From NCBI RefSeq assembly GCF_000953015.1, contig NZ_LN794158.1, positions 310,001 through 374,000 on the forward strand: DNA of 64,000 nucleotides. Direction: 5' to 3'. Of this stretch, positions 44,046 to 56,517 are shown in pieces. Within the stretch, counting starts at the first letter, position 1, and the number at the start of each line of letters is the position of its first letter. This DNA is from Candidatus Methylopumilus turicensis (GTDB lineage Bacteria > Pseudomonadota > Gammaproteobacteria > Burkholderiales > Methylophilaceae). Under the pieces are notes generated by a model. The model saw only the letters and a program-made list of their open reading frames with translations. It was not told the DNA's origin and made no database searches. A program made the position numbers and the translations under genes.

Positions 44046-45071
44046 TTAGCGGCTTCTGGCTCTTGTGCCAACTCTTGCCAGGCCAAAGCATAATCTTGAA
44101 ATTTCTAGCCAAGCATCGCCTTGCATCATGCCTTTTGCGGTTTTATCAATGTCGGCGAGTTTTAGTAATGCGGCTTGTAATTGTTTTAAGCTTAATCGGC
44201 CAACCGCTTGCTTGGCAAGCGCTTGTTTTGGGCCAAATACCTTGGCTTGCACCATGGCGCTGTTTAAGTTTTCACCACGTGCTTCGGCCTGCTTGATTTT
44301 GACTAATGGCGTAATCGCCCAAATCAGTGGGTTCATCACAGCAACAGCTTGTGCGCCCTCGTCCTTCAGGCCATCTAAAATACGCACGGTGCGATCAACA
44401 TCGCCTGCCAATACGGCCTCGCCAAGTTGCACTGCGTCAAAGCGCGAAACATTGAGCACGGCTGCACGGACATCATCCCCAGCAATGACGCCAGCAGGGA
44501 AGAGCAAGCCTAGTTTTTGTATCTCTTGATGCGCGGCAAGTAAATTACCTTCCACTTGGTTTGCCATAAAAGTTAAAGTTTCCGCATCAGTACTTTGCTT
44601 TTGCAAAGCCAAACGGGTTGCAATCCATGGTGGCAATTGCGCTGGTCCAACTTCGCGCAATTCAATAAATACGCTGTTTTGTTGCAGCGCTGTGTACCAA
44701 GCGCTCTTTGCATCTCGCCAATCTACCGCTGGCAAAATAACCACAGTGACAGTATCAGGCAATGCTTCAGCTGCTAATGCTTGAAGTGCTTTGCTACCAT
44801 CAAGGCCAGGTTTGCCTGTAGGGATATTAATTTCAAGCAAGCGTTGGCTGGCAAACAATGACATGGCCTGACCGAATTCAGCAATTTGTCCCCAATTAAA
44901 ATAACGGTCAGAAGTTAAACTGGTCCGTTCATCAAAACCTAATTCACACGCTTTGGCACGAATAGCATCTAAACATTCCCGCTGAGATAAAGGCTCATCT
45001 CCCGTGAGCACATAGAGCGGTTTAAGACCGCTGCTTAAATGTTGGGAGAGTTGTTGTGGCGCCAAATTCAT
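44046..45071 (-). CDS. holA: DNA polymerase III subunit delta
   Basis: HolA is the clamp-loader subunit that opens the sliding clamp. The 341-residue protein has the N-terminal [33 protein letters not shown], a middle AAA-like part, and [31 protein letters not shown] near the C-terminus. It lies downstream of lptE by 23 nt; lptE-holA after leuS is a classical proteobacterial order. Confidence 0.92.
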   Translation of the reverse strand: MNLAPQQLSQHLSSGLKPLYVLTGDEPLSQRECLDAIRAKACELGFDERTSLTSDRYFNWGQIAEFGQAMSLFASQRLLEINIPTGKPGLDGSKALQALAAEALPDTVTVVILPAVDWRDAKSAWYTALQQNSVFIELREVGPAQLPPWIATRLALQKQSTDAETLTFMANQVEGNLLAAHQEIQKLGLLFPAGVIAGDDVRAAVLNVSRFDAVQLGEAVLAGDVDRTVRILDGLKDEGAQAVAVMNPLIWAITPLVKIKQAEARGENLNSAMVQAKVFGPKQALAKQAVGRLSLKQLQAALLKLADIDKTAKGMMQGDAWLEISRLCFGLARVGTRARSR

Positions 45072-45094
45072 ATTTGAACATATAGGCGGTTGGC

Positions 45095-45598
45095 CTATTT
45101 CACTGCCTTGGCTTTAGGTTTTTGTGCAACTAAGCGACGCATGAGTTCTCTTGTAGCATCGCGGCGCATATCTTCATAAAGCATGGCTTCTTCGTAAGAT
45201 TTGGCGAGCAATTCAGTATCTAAATATGAAAAATCACGACGACTTTCAATGATTTGTTCTTGGCCCCAAAGCTCTTCTGACGCGTCACGCACGCGAAATT
45301 TTATGCGATAGAACAACTCAAACTCACGAACAGAACCTGTGCCGCCCAATGAAAGAATGCGCTTTTCAACGCCATCACTCATTAGCTCTAGCATCACTTC
45401 TGCTTCTTCCGGCTCAGTCACAATCTTAACCCCGTTGGTTTTAAGTGCGCTGATTAAGTCTTTAGAAATACTCGCAGAGCCCTTCATGTAAAGCTTACTG
45501 AATGCCAAATCAGCCACGCCACGTAAATGAAATCCGCAGGCCGCAACGACAAAGGCCAGCATCAGAATAGTTAAGCGACGAGCGATAGTGCTTTGCAT
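45095..45598 (-). CDS. lptE: LPS-assembly lipoprotein LptE
   Basis: LptE plugs the LptD barrel that places lipopolysaccharide in the outer leaflet of the outer membrane. The 167-residue protein has a lipoprotein signal with lipobox VAAC (Cys21) followed by the typical GFHLRG. The rest is the mixed alpha/beta LptE fold with a RRD...AMLYEDMRRDATRELMRRL C-terminal helix. It starts 2 nt after the leuS stop. Confidence 0.9.
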   Translation of the reverse strand: MQSTIARRLTILMLAFVVAACGFHLRGVADLAFSKLYMKGSASISKDLISALKTNGVKIVTEPEEAEVMLELMSDGVEKRILSLGGTGSVREFELFYRIKFRVRDASEELWGQEQIIESRRDFSYLDTELLAKSYEEAMLYEDMRRDATRELMRRLVAQKPKAKAVK

Positions 45599-45600
45599 AA

Positions 45601-48184
<2,584 letters not shown>

Positions 48185-48199
48185 AGGGCTATTTTTTAC

Positions 48200-49285
48200 T
48201 TAGACATTAAATCTAAAGTGCATCACATCGCCATCTTGCACGATATATTCTTTTCCTTCTAAACGCATCTTGCCAGCCTCTTTTGCGCCTTGCTCGCCTT
48301 TGTGAGCAACATATTCGTTAAAGGCAATCACTTCTGCGCGAATAAAGCCACGTTCAAAGTCTGTATGAATAACGCCGGCGGCTTGTGGTGCGGTTGAGCC
48401 TTTGCGGACTGTCCAAGCACGAACTTCTTTAACACCAGCGGTGAAGTAGGTTTCTAGGCCGAGTAGGGCATATGCCGCGCGTACTACGCGGTCTAAGCCT
48501 GGCTCAGTTAAGCCTAGCTCTTCTAAGAATAAAGCTTTGTCTTCATCTTCAAGGTCTGAGATTTCTGCTTCAATTTTTGCGCAGATGCTCACTACTGGTG
48601 AACCTTCTTTTTTGCCAAGCTCTACAATTGAATCAAGGAGTGGGTTATTGTTAAAGCCTTTCTCATCAACGTTTGCGATGTACATGACTGGTTTAACAGT
48701 GATCAGGCAGAGTGGCTTGAGTAAGTGCAATTCGTCAGCATCTAAGCCTAAGGTGCGAACAGCTTTGCCTTCATCTAAGCCTTTTTGGACTTTGGCCAAT
48801 ACCGCACAAAGGGCAATCGCTTCTTTATCGCCTGATTTCGCTTTTTTACTTTCGCGTTGAACCGTTTTGTCGACGGTTTCCATATCAGCGAGTGCAAGTT
48901 CGGTGTTGATGGTTTCAACGTCTGAAAGCGGATCAACTTTATTGGCAACGTGCACCACGTTAGCATCATTAAAGCAACGTACCACGTGTGCAATCGCATC
49001 TGTTTCGCGGATGTTAGCCAAGAATTTGTTACCTAGGCCTTCACCCTTTGATGCCCCAGCCACCAAGCCTGCAATGTCCACAAACTCAACAATGGCGGGT
49101 TGTACTTTTTGCGGATTGACGATATCAATCAATGGTTTCATGCGTGGGTCAGGCACTTCAACAATGCCGACGTTAGGCTCGATGGTGCAGAAAGGGTAGT
49201 TCTCTGCGGCGATGCCTGCTTTGGTAATGGCATTGAAGAGCGTTGATTTACCTACGTTTGGTAGGCCGACAATTCCGCATTTCAT
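48200..49285 (-). CDS. ychF: redox-regulated ATPase YchF (Obg family)
   Basis: YchF is a ribosome-associated P-loop NTPase that prefers ATP. The 361-residue protein has the P-loop [51 protein letters not shown] (switch II), and the C-terminal TGS-like domain ending in HFRFNV. In place of the NKxD motif it has NVDE, typical of YchF. It lies 27 nt after pth; pth-ychF is a conserved pair. Confidence 0.96.
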   Translation of the reverse strand: MKCGIVGLPNVGKSTLFNAITKAGIAAENYPFCTIEPNVGIVEVPDPRMKPLIDIVNPQKVQPAIVEFVDIAGLVAGASKGEGLGNKFLANIRETDAIAHVVRCFNDANVVHVANKVDPLSDVETINTELALADMETVDKTVQRESKKAKSGDKEAIALCAVLAKVQKGLDEGKAVRTLGLDADELHLLKPLCLITVKPVMYIANVDEKGFNNNPLLDSIVELGKKEGSPVVSICAKIEAEISDLEDEDKALFLEELGLTEPGLDRVVRAAYALLGLETYFTAGVKEVRAWTVRKGSTAPQAAGVIHTDFERGFIRAEVIAFNEYVAHKGEQGAKEAGKMRLEGKEYIVQDGDVMHFRFNV

Positions 49286-49312
49286 ATTTTTTCCTGTTCA
49301 ATAAATTCGTAA

Positions 49313-49891
49313 CTAATTTTTAGTGTGCAATTTTAACATTGCTGCTTCAAATTCGCCTTTTAATAGCAAAGGAAGCAGTGTCGTGCTTTGATCTATATTT
49401 TCTTCAATGGCGCGCATTTCATCGCGACTTGGGTCGTGTAATACAAAATTTGCCACCGCATTTTTATCACCTGGGTGGCCGATGCCTAAGCGTAAACGCC
49501 AAAAATCAGGGGTGCCTAGCTGTGCAGTAATATCTTTAAGACCGTTGTGTCCGCCATGCCCGCCACCTTTTTTGAGCTTCACGGTGCCGGGGGGTAGATC
49601 TAATTCATCGTGCACCACTAAAACTGACTCAGGCGCAATTTTATAAAACTTAGCCAGTGCCGCGACTGCACGCCCGCTGGCATTCATGAAGGTTGTTGGT
49701 TTGAGTAGCCATGCTTCATCATTGCTGGATTTTAAGCGGCCAGCATGACCAAAAAACTTGGCTTCAAGGTTGAGCTTGCTCCCTGTTTCGGCGCAGATTT
49801 GATCCACCCACCAAAAACCTGCATTGTGGCGGGTGGATTCATATTGGGCGCCTGGGTTGCCTAGTCCAACGATTAGTTTGATTTGACTCAT
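49313..49891 (-). CDS. pth: peptidyl-tRNA hydrolase
   Basis: Pth releases peptides from prematurely dropped peptidyl-tRNA. The 192-residue protein has VGLGNPGAQYESTRHNAGFWWVD (catalytic His), KPTTFMNASGRAV, VVHDELDLPPGTVKLKKGGGHGGHNGLKDI, and RLRLGIGHPGDK. All the active-site residues are present. It lies between rplY and ychF on the minus strand. Confidence 0.96.
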   Translation of the reverse strand: MSQIKLIVGLGNPGAQYESTRHNAGFWWVDQICAETGSKLNLEAKFFGHAGRLKSSNDEAWLLKPTTFMNASGRAVAALAKFYKIAPESVLVVHDELDLPPGTVKLKKGGGHGGHNGLKDITAQLGTPDFWRLRLGIGHPGDKNAVANFVLHDPSRDEMRAIEENIDQSTTLLPLLLKGEFEAAMLKLHTKN

Positions 49892-49942
49892 AGCCTATTG
49901 TCGCTCATCCAGCCTAAAATAATTTCACAGCCTGAAAATAAT

Positions 49943-49976
49943 AACGCGCGTTCCGGAAAAACCGAAACGCGCGTTT
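49943..49976 (-). terminator. hairpin terminator after rplY
   Basis: AACGCGCGTTCCGG-AAAAA-CCGAAACGCGCGTT forms a GC-rich stem of about 13 bp with one mismatch. On the minus strand it is followed by a T/A-rich stretch (TTATTATTTTC). It lies 39 nt after the rplY stop, before pth. Confidence 0.6.
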
Positions 49977-50014
49977 TAGAGGGCTTTCACACAGAGTGTA
50001 AAGCACATCAGCGA

Positions 50015-50626
50015 TTAAGCTGCTGGCGTTGCTTCCTCAGCTGCAGCAGCTGCACCGCCGCGAGTTTTTGCAATGCTTGCAACAGCAACGTCGGCACCAT
50101 GCGCTAATTGAACGAACTCAACACCTTTAGGCAATTTGATTTCTGACAAGTGTACTGAGTGACCCATTTCTAAATTAGCCAAATCAACCTCGATAAACTC
50201 TGGCAAGTCTTTTGCCAAGCAGCTTACGTCAGCTTCAGTAGCGATGTGAGCTACAATGCCGCCGCCCACTTTTACGCCAGGAGCGATGTCTGCATTCACG
50301 AAGTGCAATGGCACTTTAACGTGGATTTTTTCTGTTGCGCTAACACGTTGAAAGTCGATGTGTTGAATGGTGTTGCGCACTGGATGCATTTGATAGTCAC
50401 GTAACAATACTGACTCTTTTTTGCCATCTAAGTTAAGCGTTAAGATAGAGGCGTGGAATGCTTCATGGCGGAATTCCATGAACAAGGCTTTCATATCAAA
50501 TTCAACGCTTACTGCGTCTTTACCAGCACCATAAACCACACCTGGTACTTTAGCTGAACGGCGAAGACGGCGGCTCGCACCCGTACCTTTCGCTGCACGT
50601 GTTACTGCTGAAATTTCAATCGTCAT
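50015..50626 (-). CDS. rplY: 50S ribosomal protein L25 (CTC/TL5 form)
   Basis: L25 binds 5S rRNA. The 203-residue protein has the N-terminal L25 domain (RRLRRSAKVPGVVYGAGKD, HPVRNTIQHIDFQRV) plus the C-terminal TL5-type beta domain (VPLHFVNADIAPGVKVGGGIV). The alanine-rich tail is normal for the family. The C-terminal domain makes it about twice the length of E. coli L25. It follows prs, from which a strong terminator separates it. Confidence 0.95.
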   Translation of the reverse strand: MTIEISAVTRAAKGTGASRRLRRSAKVPGVVYGAGKDAVSVEFDMKALFMEFRHEAFHASILTLNLDGKKESVLLRDYQMHPVRNTIQHIDFQRVSATEKIHVKVPLHFVNADIAPGVKVGGGIVAHIATEADVSCLAKDLPEFIEVDLANLEMGHSVHLSEIKLPKGVEFVQLAHGADVAVASIAKTRGGAAAAAEEATPAA

Positions 50627-50670
50627 TTTTACTACTCCTAAATTTAACCAAAAAACATTTTGGCTTTTTA

Positions 50671-50699
50671 AAAACTGTTATCCGCGACCAGATAACAGG
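50671..50699 (-). terminator. rho-independent terminator between prs and rplY
   Basis: On the minus strand, CTGTTATC and GATAACAG (complement of 50676-50699) form an 8-bp stem with an 8-nt loop, followed by TTTTT. It lies 38-66 nt after the prs stop and 45-73 nt before the rplY start, so it may stop or attenuate read-through into rplY. Confidence 0.75.
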
Positions 50700-50703
50700 G
50701 TGT

Positions 50704-50727
50704 GATGCCATTGTTGCCAATGGCATC
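50704..50727 (-). other. 10-bp hairpin directly after prs
   Basis: GATGCCATTG-TTGC-CAATGGCATC is a perfect 10-bp stem with a 4-nt loop, 10 nt after the prs stop and in front of the terminator at 50671-50699. Without its own T-tract it more likely protects the prs mRNA end. Confidence 0.55.
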
Positions 50728-50737
50728 GAAACTTTAA

Positions 50738-51688
50738 TTAATCTTCAAATAATGAGCTGACAGAGTCTTCATTGCTAATGCGGCGGATGGTTTCAGCCAT
50801 TAATTCACCTACGCTTAGTTGGCGAACTTTTTTGCATGAAGCTGCGTCTTCACGCAGTGGAATGGTGTCTGTAACAACTAATTCATCAAGTTCTGAAGCG
50901 GTAATACGCTCGATCGCAGTGCCTGAAAGCACGGGGTGAGTGCAGTAAGCCACAACCTTGATTGCGCCTTTTTTCTTAAGTGCTGATGCGGCTTCACAAA
51001 GTGTATTGGCTGTGTCGACCATGTCATCCATGATCACGCATGTACGGCCTGTAACATCACCAATGATGTTCATCACTTTAGCCACATTGGCTTTTGGACG
51101 ACGTTTGTCGATAATCGCTAAATCTGAACCCATTTGCTTAGCGAGTGCACGTGCACGAACTACGCCACCAACGTCTGGTGAGACGACAACTAAGTTGTTG
51201 TGGTTTTGTTTTGTTAGATCATCCAGCAATACAGGTGATGCATAAATGTTATCAACTGGAATTTCAAAGAAGCCTTGGATTTGATCTGAATGTAAATCCA
51301 TGGTCAATAAACGGTTAACACCTACGCTGGTGAGCATATTGGCCACTACTTTTGCAGTAATCGCAACGCGGGCAGAGCGTGGACGACGATCTTGACGTGA
51401 GTAGCCAAAGTAAGGAATGGCTGCCGTAATGCGACCAGCAGATGCGCGGCGAAGCGCGTCAACCATGACCATCACTTCCATTAACGTGTCATTGGTTGGG
51501 GCGCAAGTTGATTGCAACACAAACACGTCTTTACCACGTACGTTATCTTGTAACTCAACCATGACTTCGCCATCGCTAAAACGGTCAACGGTAGCACGAC
51601 CCAACTCCATGCCTAAGTGTTTAGCCACTTTTTTGGCGAGTTTCGGATTGGCCGTACCTGTAAACACCATCATGTCGCCTTTGGCCAC
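50738..51688 (-). CDS. prs: ribose-phosphate pyrophosphokinase
   Basis: Prs makes PRPP for nucleotides, histidine and NAD. The 316-residue protein has [40 protein letters not shown], the ATP region [19 protein letters not shown], and the PRPP loop [18 protein letters not shown]. All are intact and the length is standard. It follows tRNA-Gln and ispE on the minus strand, the widespread ispE-tRNA-prs-rplY-pth-ychF order. Confidence 0.97.
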   Translation of the reverse strand: MAKGDMMVFTGTANPKLAKKVAKHLGMELGRATVDRFSDGEVMVELQDNVRGKDVFVLQSTCAPTNDTLMEVMVMVDALRRASAGRITAAIPYFGYSRQDRRPRSARVAITAKVVANMLTSVGVNRLLTMDLHSDQIQGFFEIPVDNIYASPVLLDDLTKQNHNNLVVVSPDVGGVVRARALAKQMGSDLAIIDKRRPKANVAKVMNIIGDVTGRTCVIMDDMVDTANTLCEAASALKKKGAIKVVAYCTHPVLSGTAIERITASELDELVVTDTIPLREDAASCKKVRQLSVGELMAETIRRISNEDSVSSLFED

Positions 51689-51715
51689 AGTGGATTCCTT
51701 TTAAGCTATTAAAAC

Positions 51716-51741
51716 AAAAAAAGCGTGTAATGCTACACGCT
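51716..51741 (-). terminator. terminator between tRNA-Gln and prs
   Basis: On the minus strand AGCGTGTA-GCAT-TACACGCT forms a perfect 8-bp stem followed by TTTTTT. It lies 14 nt after the tRNA 3' end and 28 nt before the prs start. It would end the tRNA transcript, so prs needs read-through or another promoter. Confidence 0.75.
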
Positions 51742-51755
51742 CCATATTGCAATAC

Positions 51756-51832
51756 TGGCTGGGGAAGAAGGATTCGAACCTTCGCATGCCGGAATCAAAA
51801 TCCGGTGCCTTAACCAGCTTGGCGACTCCCCA
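51756..51832 (-). tRNA. tRNA-Gln (anticodon TTG)
   Basis: On the minus strand the 77-nt cloverleaf has acceptor TGGGGAG/TTCCCCA (last pair G-U) and D-arm GCCAAGCTGGTTAAGGC. The anticodon arm is CCGGA-TTTTGAT-TCCGG with TTG at 34-36, the T-arm contains GGTTCGAATCC, and discriminator G precedes an encoded CCA. It sits between ispE and prs. Confidence 0.95.
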
Positions 51833-51844
51833 TTTGATCTTTAC

Positions 51845-52810
51845 CTAAAGTACAGGAACCAAATTATACAGCGGATGCTGTGATAATCCGAGTGCCGCTA
51901 CACAAAATATTTCAGTATTCGCAATCTCTTTTGGCGCGGTTTTGACAAAATTATTTGCCTCAGCTAAATCCTTAACTGCCACAAAAACTGATGCTCCAGA
52001 ACCACTCATTCGTGCTTGTGAGAATTGATTTAACCAATTGAGACAAGCCTTTACGACTGGATATTTCTGAACAACCACTGCTTCGAGATCGTTATGAAAA
52101 TGTTGGTTTTCATGTTCAAACACTAGGCTTTGTTTTTCTTTACCGATTTGCATCGAATTCAGCATCTTGGAAAAGGCCGCTATTGTCGTGGGAAACGTGT
52201 TTCTTGTCAATTCCTCAGTGCTAAAAATTTCAGGCGTGGAAACGTGTACTTTGGGTGTCACAATCACATAAGTAGCGGTTGGCAGGGGAATAGCCTGCAT
52301 TTTTTCGCCGATACCTTCTACCCAAGCGTTTTTTCCGAAAATAAAAAAAGGTACATCGGCGCCAAGTGTTAAGCTCAATTCCATTAATACTTTTCGGCTG
52401 AGGCCCAAGTGCCAAAGATGGTTTAATGCTATCAAAACGGTTGCAGCATCTGAACTTCCGCCACCCAAGCCACCGCCCATTGGAATGTTTTTTATTAGAC
52501 CAATATCAACGCCCAAACTGCATTGAGTTTGCATCTGTAGGAGTCTGGCCGCTTTTACGCATAAATCTTGATCTGCTGGCACATTGGCATGTTCAGTAAC
52601 GCGAGTAATGAGGCCATCTTCACGTACTTTTAGAAAAACAGAATCATATAAATCGACGAGTTGAAATACACTTTGTAGCAAGTGGTAGCCATCATCGCGG
52701 CGGCCAGTAATATGCAAAAATAAATTAATTTTTGCGGGCGCTAAAAAAGCTTGATAGCCAAGATCCAGCAATTGTTTGCTTAATATTGTATTTTTTCTTA
52801 AGTTTGCCAT
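51845..52810 (-). CDS. ispE: 4-diphosphocytidyl-2-C-methyl-D-erythritol kinase
   Basis: IspE phosphorylates CDP-ME in the MEP isoprenoid pathway. I start it at ATG 52810 (MANLRK), 7 nt after the lolB stop, giving 321 residues; the longer ORF to 52885 overlaps lolB. The GHMP-kinase motifs are [38 protein letters not shown] and, near the C-terminus, [11 protein letters not shown]. The N-terminal 17 residues before AFLAPAKIN are longer than in E. coli, so a later start is possible. Confidence 0.93.
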   Translation of the reverse strand: MANLRKNTILSKQLLDLGYQAFLAPAKINLFLHITGRRDDGYHLLQSVFQLVDLYDSVFLKVREDGLITRVTEHANVPADQDLCVKAARLLQMQTQCSLGVDIGLIKNIPMGGGLGGGSSDAATVLIALNHLWHLGLSRKVLMELSLTLGADVPFFIFGKNAWVEGIGEKMQAIPLPTATYVIVTPKVHVSTPEIFSTEELTRNTFPTTIAAFSKMLNSMQIGKEKQSLVFEHENQHFHNDLEAVVVQKYPVVKACLNWLNQFSQARMSGSGASVFVAVKDLAEANNFVKTAPKEIANTEIFCVAALGLSQHPLYNLVPVL

Positions 52811-52817
52811 TTTTGGC

Positions 52818-53525
52818 CTAGTGCGTTTGCGCAGAGTTGTTATCTGGAGTTGAGAGTGTTTGCGGCGTAATATCCCAGCTTTCAATCAGAATGCGTACAT
52901 TCATTTTTGGATTGCGAAGATTAATTTTACTCGGCAAGGCTGGCTGGATTTCGCTCTGATATTGCAGGTAGCTAATTTCCCATCCGTCCTGATTAAATCT
53001 GCTGACTTGACCTTTTTCATCCCAAGCAACCCCAGAAACGGCCCCTTGGGCCGGACGTCCAACAATCCAGTCGGATAGTTTCGATAATGGTAAGCGCCAG
53101 CCTAATGTTAATGCAGTGAGGGTCTCTGCGTCCTCAGCTCTGATCGTTTTGCCGTCTGATGAGGTTAAGATGGCGCCGTTAGTATTTTTTACAATGGCGG
53201 CCATTTTACTTCCAAGCGGTGAATATAAATCGATCACATCATTTTCTTTTGTGTGTATCCAATGAATGTTGCCAGAAACACCGTAGCCTTGGCTTTGAAC
53301 ACCCATTCTTCCATTGATTTTAAAGTCGACGACAGGCAACAAATTCGCTTGGTGGCGTTGCGCTTGGGCTGGAACGATTGGTGTTTCTGATATTGATGAA
53401 TAACTGGGTTGGTGATTAGGGGTTGATGGTGTTGGGCGCACCGTTGCACAACTAGAAATTAATGCGCCAGACATCAACAAAAGAAGACTGGCGCATGAAA
53501 CCTGGAACAGGGGCATAGGGGTCAA
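52818..53525 (-). CDS. lolB: outer-membrane lipoprotein receptor LolB
   Basis: LolB takes lipoproteins from LolA and inserts them in the outer membrane. The 235-residue protein has a lipoprotein signal with lipobox LISSC (Cys26), a low-complexity linker, and the LolB barrel with [56 protein letters not shown] and WEISY. It lies 2 nt after the TPR gene and 7 nt before ispE, a classic arrangement. Confidence 0.93.
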   Translation of the reverse strand: MTPMPLFQVSCASLLLLMSGALISSCATVRPTPSTPNHQPSYSSISETPIVPAQAQRHQANLLPVVDFKINGRMGVQSQGYGVSGNIHWIHTKENDVIDLYSPLGSKMAAIVKNTNGAILTSSDGKTIRAEDAETLTALTLGWRLPLSKLSDWIVGRPAQGAVSGVAWDEKGQVSRFNQDGWEISYLQYQSEIQPALPSKINLRNPKMNVRILIESWDITPQTLSTPDNNSAQTH

Positions 53526-53527
53526 TA

Positions 53528-55270
53528 CTAAGGCTTAAATTTCTTAATCGTTTTAAGAATTACTTCATTTTGAGGGCTTGCTTTTATGCCTTCATCCCAT
53601 ATTTTGTTCGCTTCATCGTGCTTGCCTTGTTTCCAAAGCACTTCACCTAAATGCGCTGCAATTTCGCTATCGTTCTGTAAGTTGTAGGCTTTGTTTAAGA
53701 ACTCATAAGCCTTATCAAGATTACCTAATCGGTATTGTACCCAGCCCATACTGTCCATAATGTAATGATCACCTGGGCTAAGTTCTAAAGCTTTTGCAAT
53801 CAGTTTGTTTGCTTCTTCAAGTTTAACGTTTCGGTCTGCAAACGAATAGCCGAGTGCATTGTAGGCTTGAACAAAGTTTGGTTTAATTTTAATCAGCAAA
53901 CGCAATTGCGTTTCTAGCACGCTGTATTGTTGAACGCGCTCTGCAGCCATCGCATATTCATAAATCAGTTCATTAGTATTGGGCATGTTGGCAACCGCTT
54001 TGCCTAATAACTCATAAGATTCCTGGTAGCGTTTTGATTGGGCCAATATGTTGGCTTGTGCTGTAATGACTTGTGCTAATTGAATATCACTCAAATTCTC
54101 GAGGTCATCCAACATCTTAATCGCGATATCAGCACCTTGACTACGAGCGATGACATTGGCTGCGCTTAATTTTGCATCTAAATAATGATCATTTTGCGGA
54201 GCACTTGTATTGCTTGCCCGCTGTTGAACCTTGTTATACCAATTGATTGCTTCAGTATCGTTTTTGTTTTTCTCAGCAATTTGACCTAAGTATAGATAAA
54301 TGGGGTCCTTATTTTTGATTTCGCTATCAAGTGCTTGTAAGAAATACTTTTCAGCATCGTTGAATTGATTGCTTTGGACAAATAAAAGCCCAACAACGAC
54401 CAAAATCTCGGGATTTTGAGGCGCAAGTTTGGTTAATTTAACTAACTCGGGTTTAGCCTCATTGAAACGAGATTGCTTAATCAACATCCTTGCCAAATTC
54501 AGGCGCGCATCATTTGCATCAGCATTGTCATTTAGAAAATTGCGATAGAAACCAATCGCTTGTTCTGGTGAGGTGGTGTAGAGAATGTCGGCCTGTTGAA
54601 TCGCAGCAATTTCCCAATGGGGTTTTAATTGATTTGCTCGAGCGGACTCTGTAAGTGCCAGCGCAAGATTGTCGGCTTGAAATGCAGCTTGTGCCAAAGT
54701 GAAGTGCGCTTCTGCTAACTGCGGATAGGGGGCTGCCAGATCCTGCACTAATTGCAAGACAGCACTTCGATTCGCTTGGTGTGAAAACAAATTATTCAGA
54801 TATAAAAAGCTGTTGCTTTGCGTTTCTGTATTTTCAAGCAGTTTTTGCAAAAGTGGTTTGGCAGCAATTAAATCACCATTAATGACATAAATTTGTGCCG
54901 CCGTTTGCTGCGCTTCTGTGGAGTTGGCATCCAGCTCAACCCAAAGTTTGGCTGTTTCTAAAGCGGCTTGGGCATTTTTACTGTACATGGCTACTTTTGC
55001 TGCGCGCTCAGCTAAACGAACATCTCGACTCGATTTCGCAAGGTCATAGAAAAGCTGGGTTGAAATGCCTAACTCACCTTTTTGTCCGGCAACCTCCGCT
55101 GCCAAGTACTTAAAGACGAACTCGGCATTCGCTTCGGTTTGTACTGGCTTAGATGCTGCCTCAGCAGAAATAGCACAAGGGGCTAGTGTTATCGAATAAA
55201 GTCCAATTGAAATCGCTACAAGCAGTGATTTTTTTTTGAAATTAAGCAATAAATTTGAGTTTTTTAGCAT
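53528..55270 (-). CDS. exported tetratricopeptide-repeat protein upstream of lolB
   Basis: The 580-residue protein has a signal peptide (about 12-36, cleavage near ISAEA) and is then almost wholly TPR-like helical pairs, with clear repeats such as AHFTLAQAAFQADNLALALTES, AEKYFLQALDSEIKN, AYNALGYSFADRNVKLEEA and MGWVQYRLGNLDKAYEFLNKA. Proteins of this type directly before lolB are common in betaproteobacteria. They are thought to act as periplasmic or outer-membrane scaffolds, but no function is proven. It starts the run TPR-lolB-ispE. Confidence 0.85.
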   Translation of the reverse strand: MLKNSNLLLNFKKKSLLVAISIGLYSITLAPCAISAEAASKPVQTEANAEFVFKYLAAEVAGQKGELGISTQLFYDLAKSSRDVRLAERAAKVAMYSKNAQAALETAKLWVELDANSTEAQQTAAQIYVINGDLIAAKPLLQKLLENTETQSNSFLYLNNLFSHQANRSAVLQLVQDLAAPYPQLAEAHFTLAQAAFQADNLALALTESARANQLKPHWEIAAIQQADILYTTSPEQAIGFYRNFLNDNADANDARLNLARMLIKQSRFNEAKPELVKLTKLAPQNPEILVVVGLLFVQSNQFNDAEKYFLQALDSEIKNKDPIYLYLGQIAEKNKNDTEAINWYNKVQQRASNTSAPQNDHYLDAKLSAANVIARSQGADIAIKMLDDLENLSDIQLAQVITAQANILAQSKRYQESYELLGKAVANMPNTNELIYEYAMAAERVQQYSVLETQLRLLIKIKPNFVQAYNALGYSFADRNVKLEEANKLIAKALELSPGDHYIMDSMGWVQYRLGNLDKAYEFLNKAYNLQNDSEIAAHLGEVLWKQGKHDEANKIWDEGIKASPQNEVILKTIKKFKP

Positions 55271-55447
55271 GATGTGGGGTTTGTTTCTTCGCTGATAGTG
55301 AATGAACTTGATGATGCTTAGTCCGTGACACCTTATGCAAGTTCATCCATAATGAGAGCTGACTATAGCTTTTTAATTGAAACTTTCCAATAGGCTTTGT
55401 TTCAAAGTGATGAGTGTTGAAGAAAAAGTGGTCAGTTGATTGCCCGG

Positions 55448-55479
55448 CGCTTGACAATTGTCAGGCGTTTTTTTAATTT
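55448..55479 (+). promoter_or_regulatory. promoter with overlapping palindrome/terminator-like hairpin, upstream of the ABC exporter operon
   Basis: TTGACA (55451-55456) and TAATTT (55474-55479) are 17 bp apart, a reasonable sigma-70 promoter about 70 nt before the ATPase gene. The -35 is part of the perfect palindrome TGACAATTGTCA. The longer CGCTTGACAATTGTCAGGCG followed by T7 also looks like a terminator hairpin. It can be an operator-covered promoter or an attenuator; the sequence alone does not decide. The rest of the 282-nt gap shows nothing nameable. Confidence 0.5.
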
Positions 55480-55552
55480 AATCTGCCACTAATCTAGAGG
55501 CAATGTAATTTTGATTTGGTCTTGCCAAATAATGTGGAGTCTTTAATTTTTT

Positions 55553-56485
55553 ATGACTACTTTAACTGTTGAAGCAAACAATTTAACGCGCATTTACGGC
55601 GGCCGCGAGGCGGTCAGTGATGTCAGCTTTACTTTAAGTAAGGGCGAAGTGCTTGGTTTTCTGGGCCCTAATGGTGCTGGCAAATCAACGACCATGAAAA
55701 TGCTGACTGGTAATTTAGCCCCCAGCAAAGGTAGCGTGCAAATTTGCGGCGTAGATATGATCGAAAACCCGAAAGAGGCAAAAGCGCTGATTGGGTATTT
55801 GCCAGAAACCCCCCCTTTATATCGTGAATTTACCGTTGATGAGTTTTTGGCTATTGCGGCGCGTCTTCATGGCGTTAGCGGCAAACACATTAAAACAGCG
55901 GTTCAGCGCGCTAAAGAGCGTTGTGGCTTAACCGAAATGAGCAAGCGCTTGATTGAAAACTTATCTAAAGGTTACCAACAGCGTGTTGGGATTGCACAAG
56001 CGATTATTCACAACCCCATGGTGGTGATTTTGGATGAGCCAACCGTTGGTTTAGATCCAATTCAGATTCGTGACATCCGTGCGCTAATTAAAGAGCTCGG
56101 TGGTGAGCATAGTGTCATTCTTTCGACGCACATTCTTCCTGAGGTTGAGATGGTTTGTGATCATGTACAAATTATCGACAAAGGTAAGTTGGTGTTTAAC
56201 GGTTCAATCGATATTCTTAAACAGCAACGTCACGGTAATAAATTAGTCATCGGTTTAAATAACGCGCCAGCGCATGGCGAGTTGCTGAAGGTGGCGGGGG
56301 TTGAGTCAGTTGAAGCGCTACCAAATGGATTAATAAGCGTTCGCTATGCAGCAGGTCAAATGCCAGCGGAAGCATTGGTTCAAGCGGCTGTTTCAAAAGG
56401 TTGGGGTTTGCATCAAATTAATCCAGACCAAACTAGTCTTGAAGACGTATTCGTACAATTGACTTACCAAGACGCTGTCGCTTAA
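55553..56485 (+). CDS. ABC transporter ATP-binding protein (GldA/NosF-like)
   Basis: The 310-residue ATPase has Walker A GPNGAGKSTT, the signature LSKGYQQRVG, Walker B VVILDEPTVGLDP, and the H-loop STHIL. A C-terminal extension of about 80 residues is typical of ABC-2 type exporters such as GldA. GTGGAG lies upstream of the ATG. It is the first of five plus-strand genes with the permease (32 nt gap), a GldG-like protein and a DUF4340 protein, so it powers an envelope exporter of unknown substrate. Confidence 0.92.
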   Translation: MTTLTVEANNLTRIYGGREAVSDVSFTLSKGEVLGFLGPNGAGKSTTMKMLTGNLAPSKGSVQICGVDMIENPKEAKALIGYLPETPPLYREFTVDEFLAIAARLHGVSGKHIKTAVQRAKERCGLTEMSKRLIENLSKGYQQRVGIAQAIIHNPMVVILDEPTVGLDPIQIRDIRALIKELGGEHSVILSTHILPEVEMVCDHVQIIDKGKLVFNGSIDILKQQRHGNKLVIGLNNAPAHGELLKVAGVESVEALPNGLISVRYAAGQMPAEALVQAAVSKGWGLHQINPDQTSLEDVFVQLTYQDAVA

Positions 56486-56517
56486 GTGTCTTCAGTCTAA
56501 TTTAGAAAGCAAAAGTT

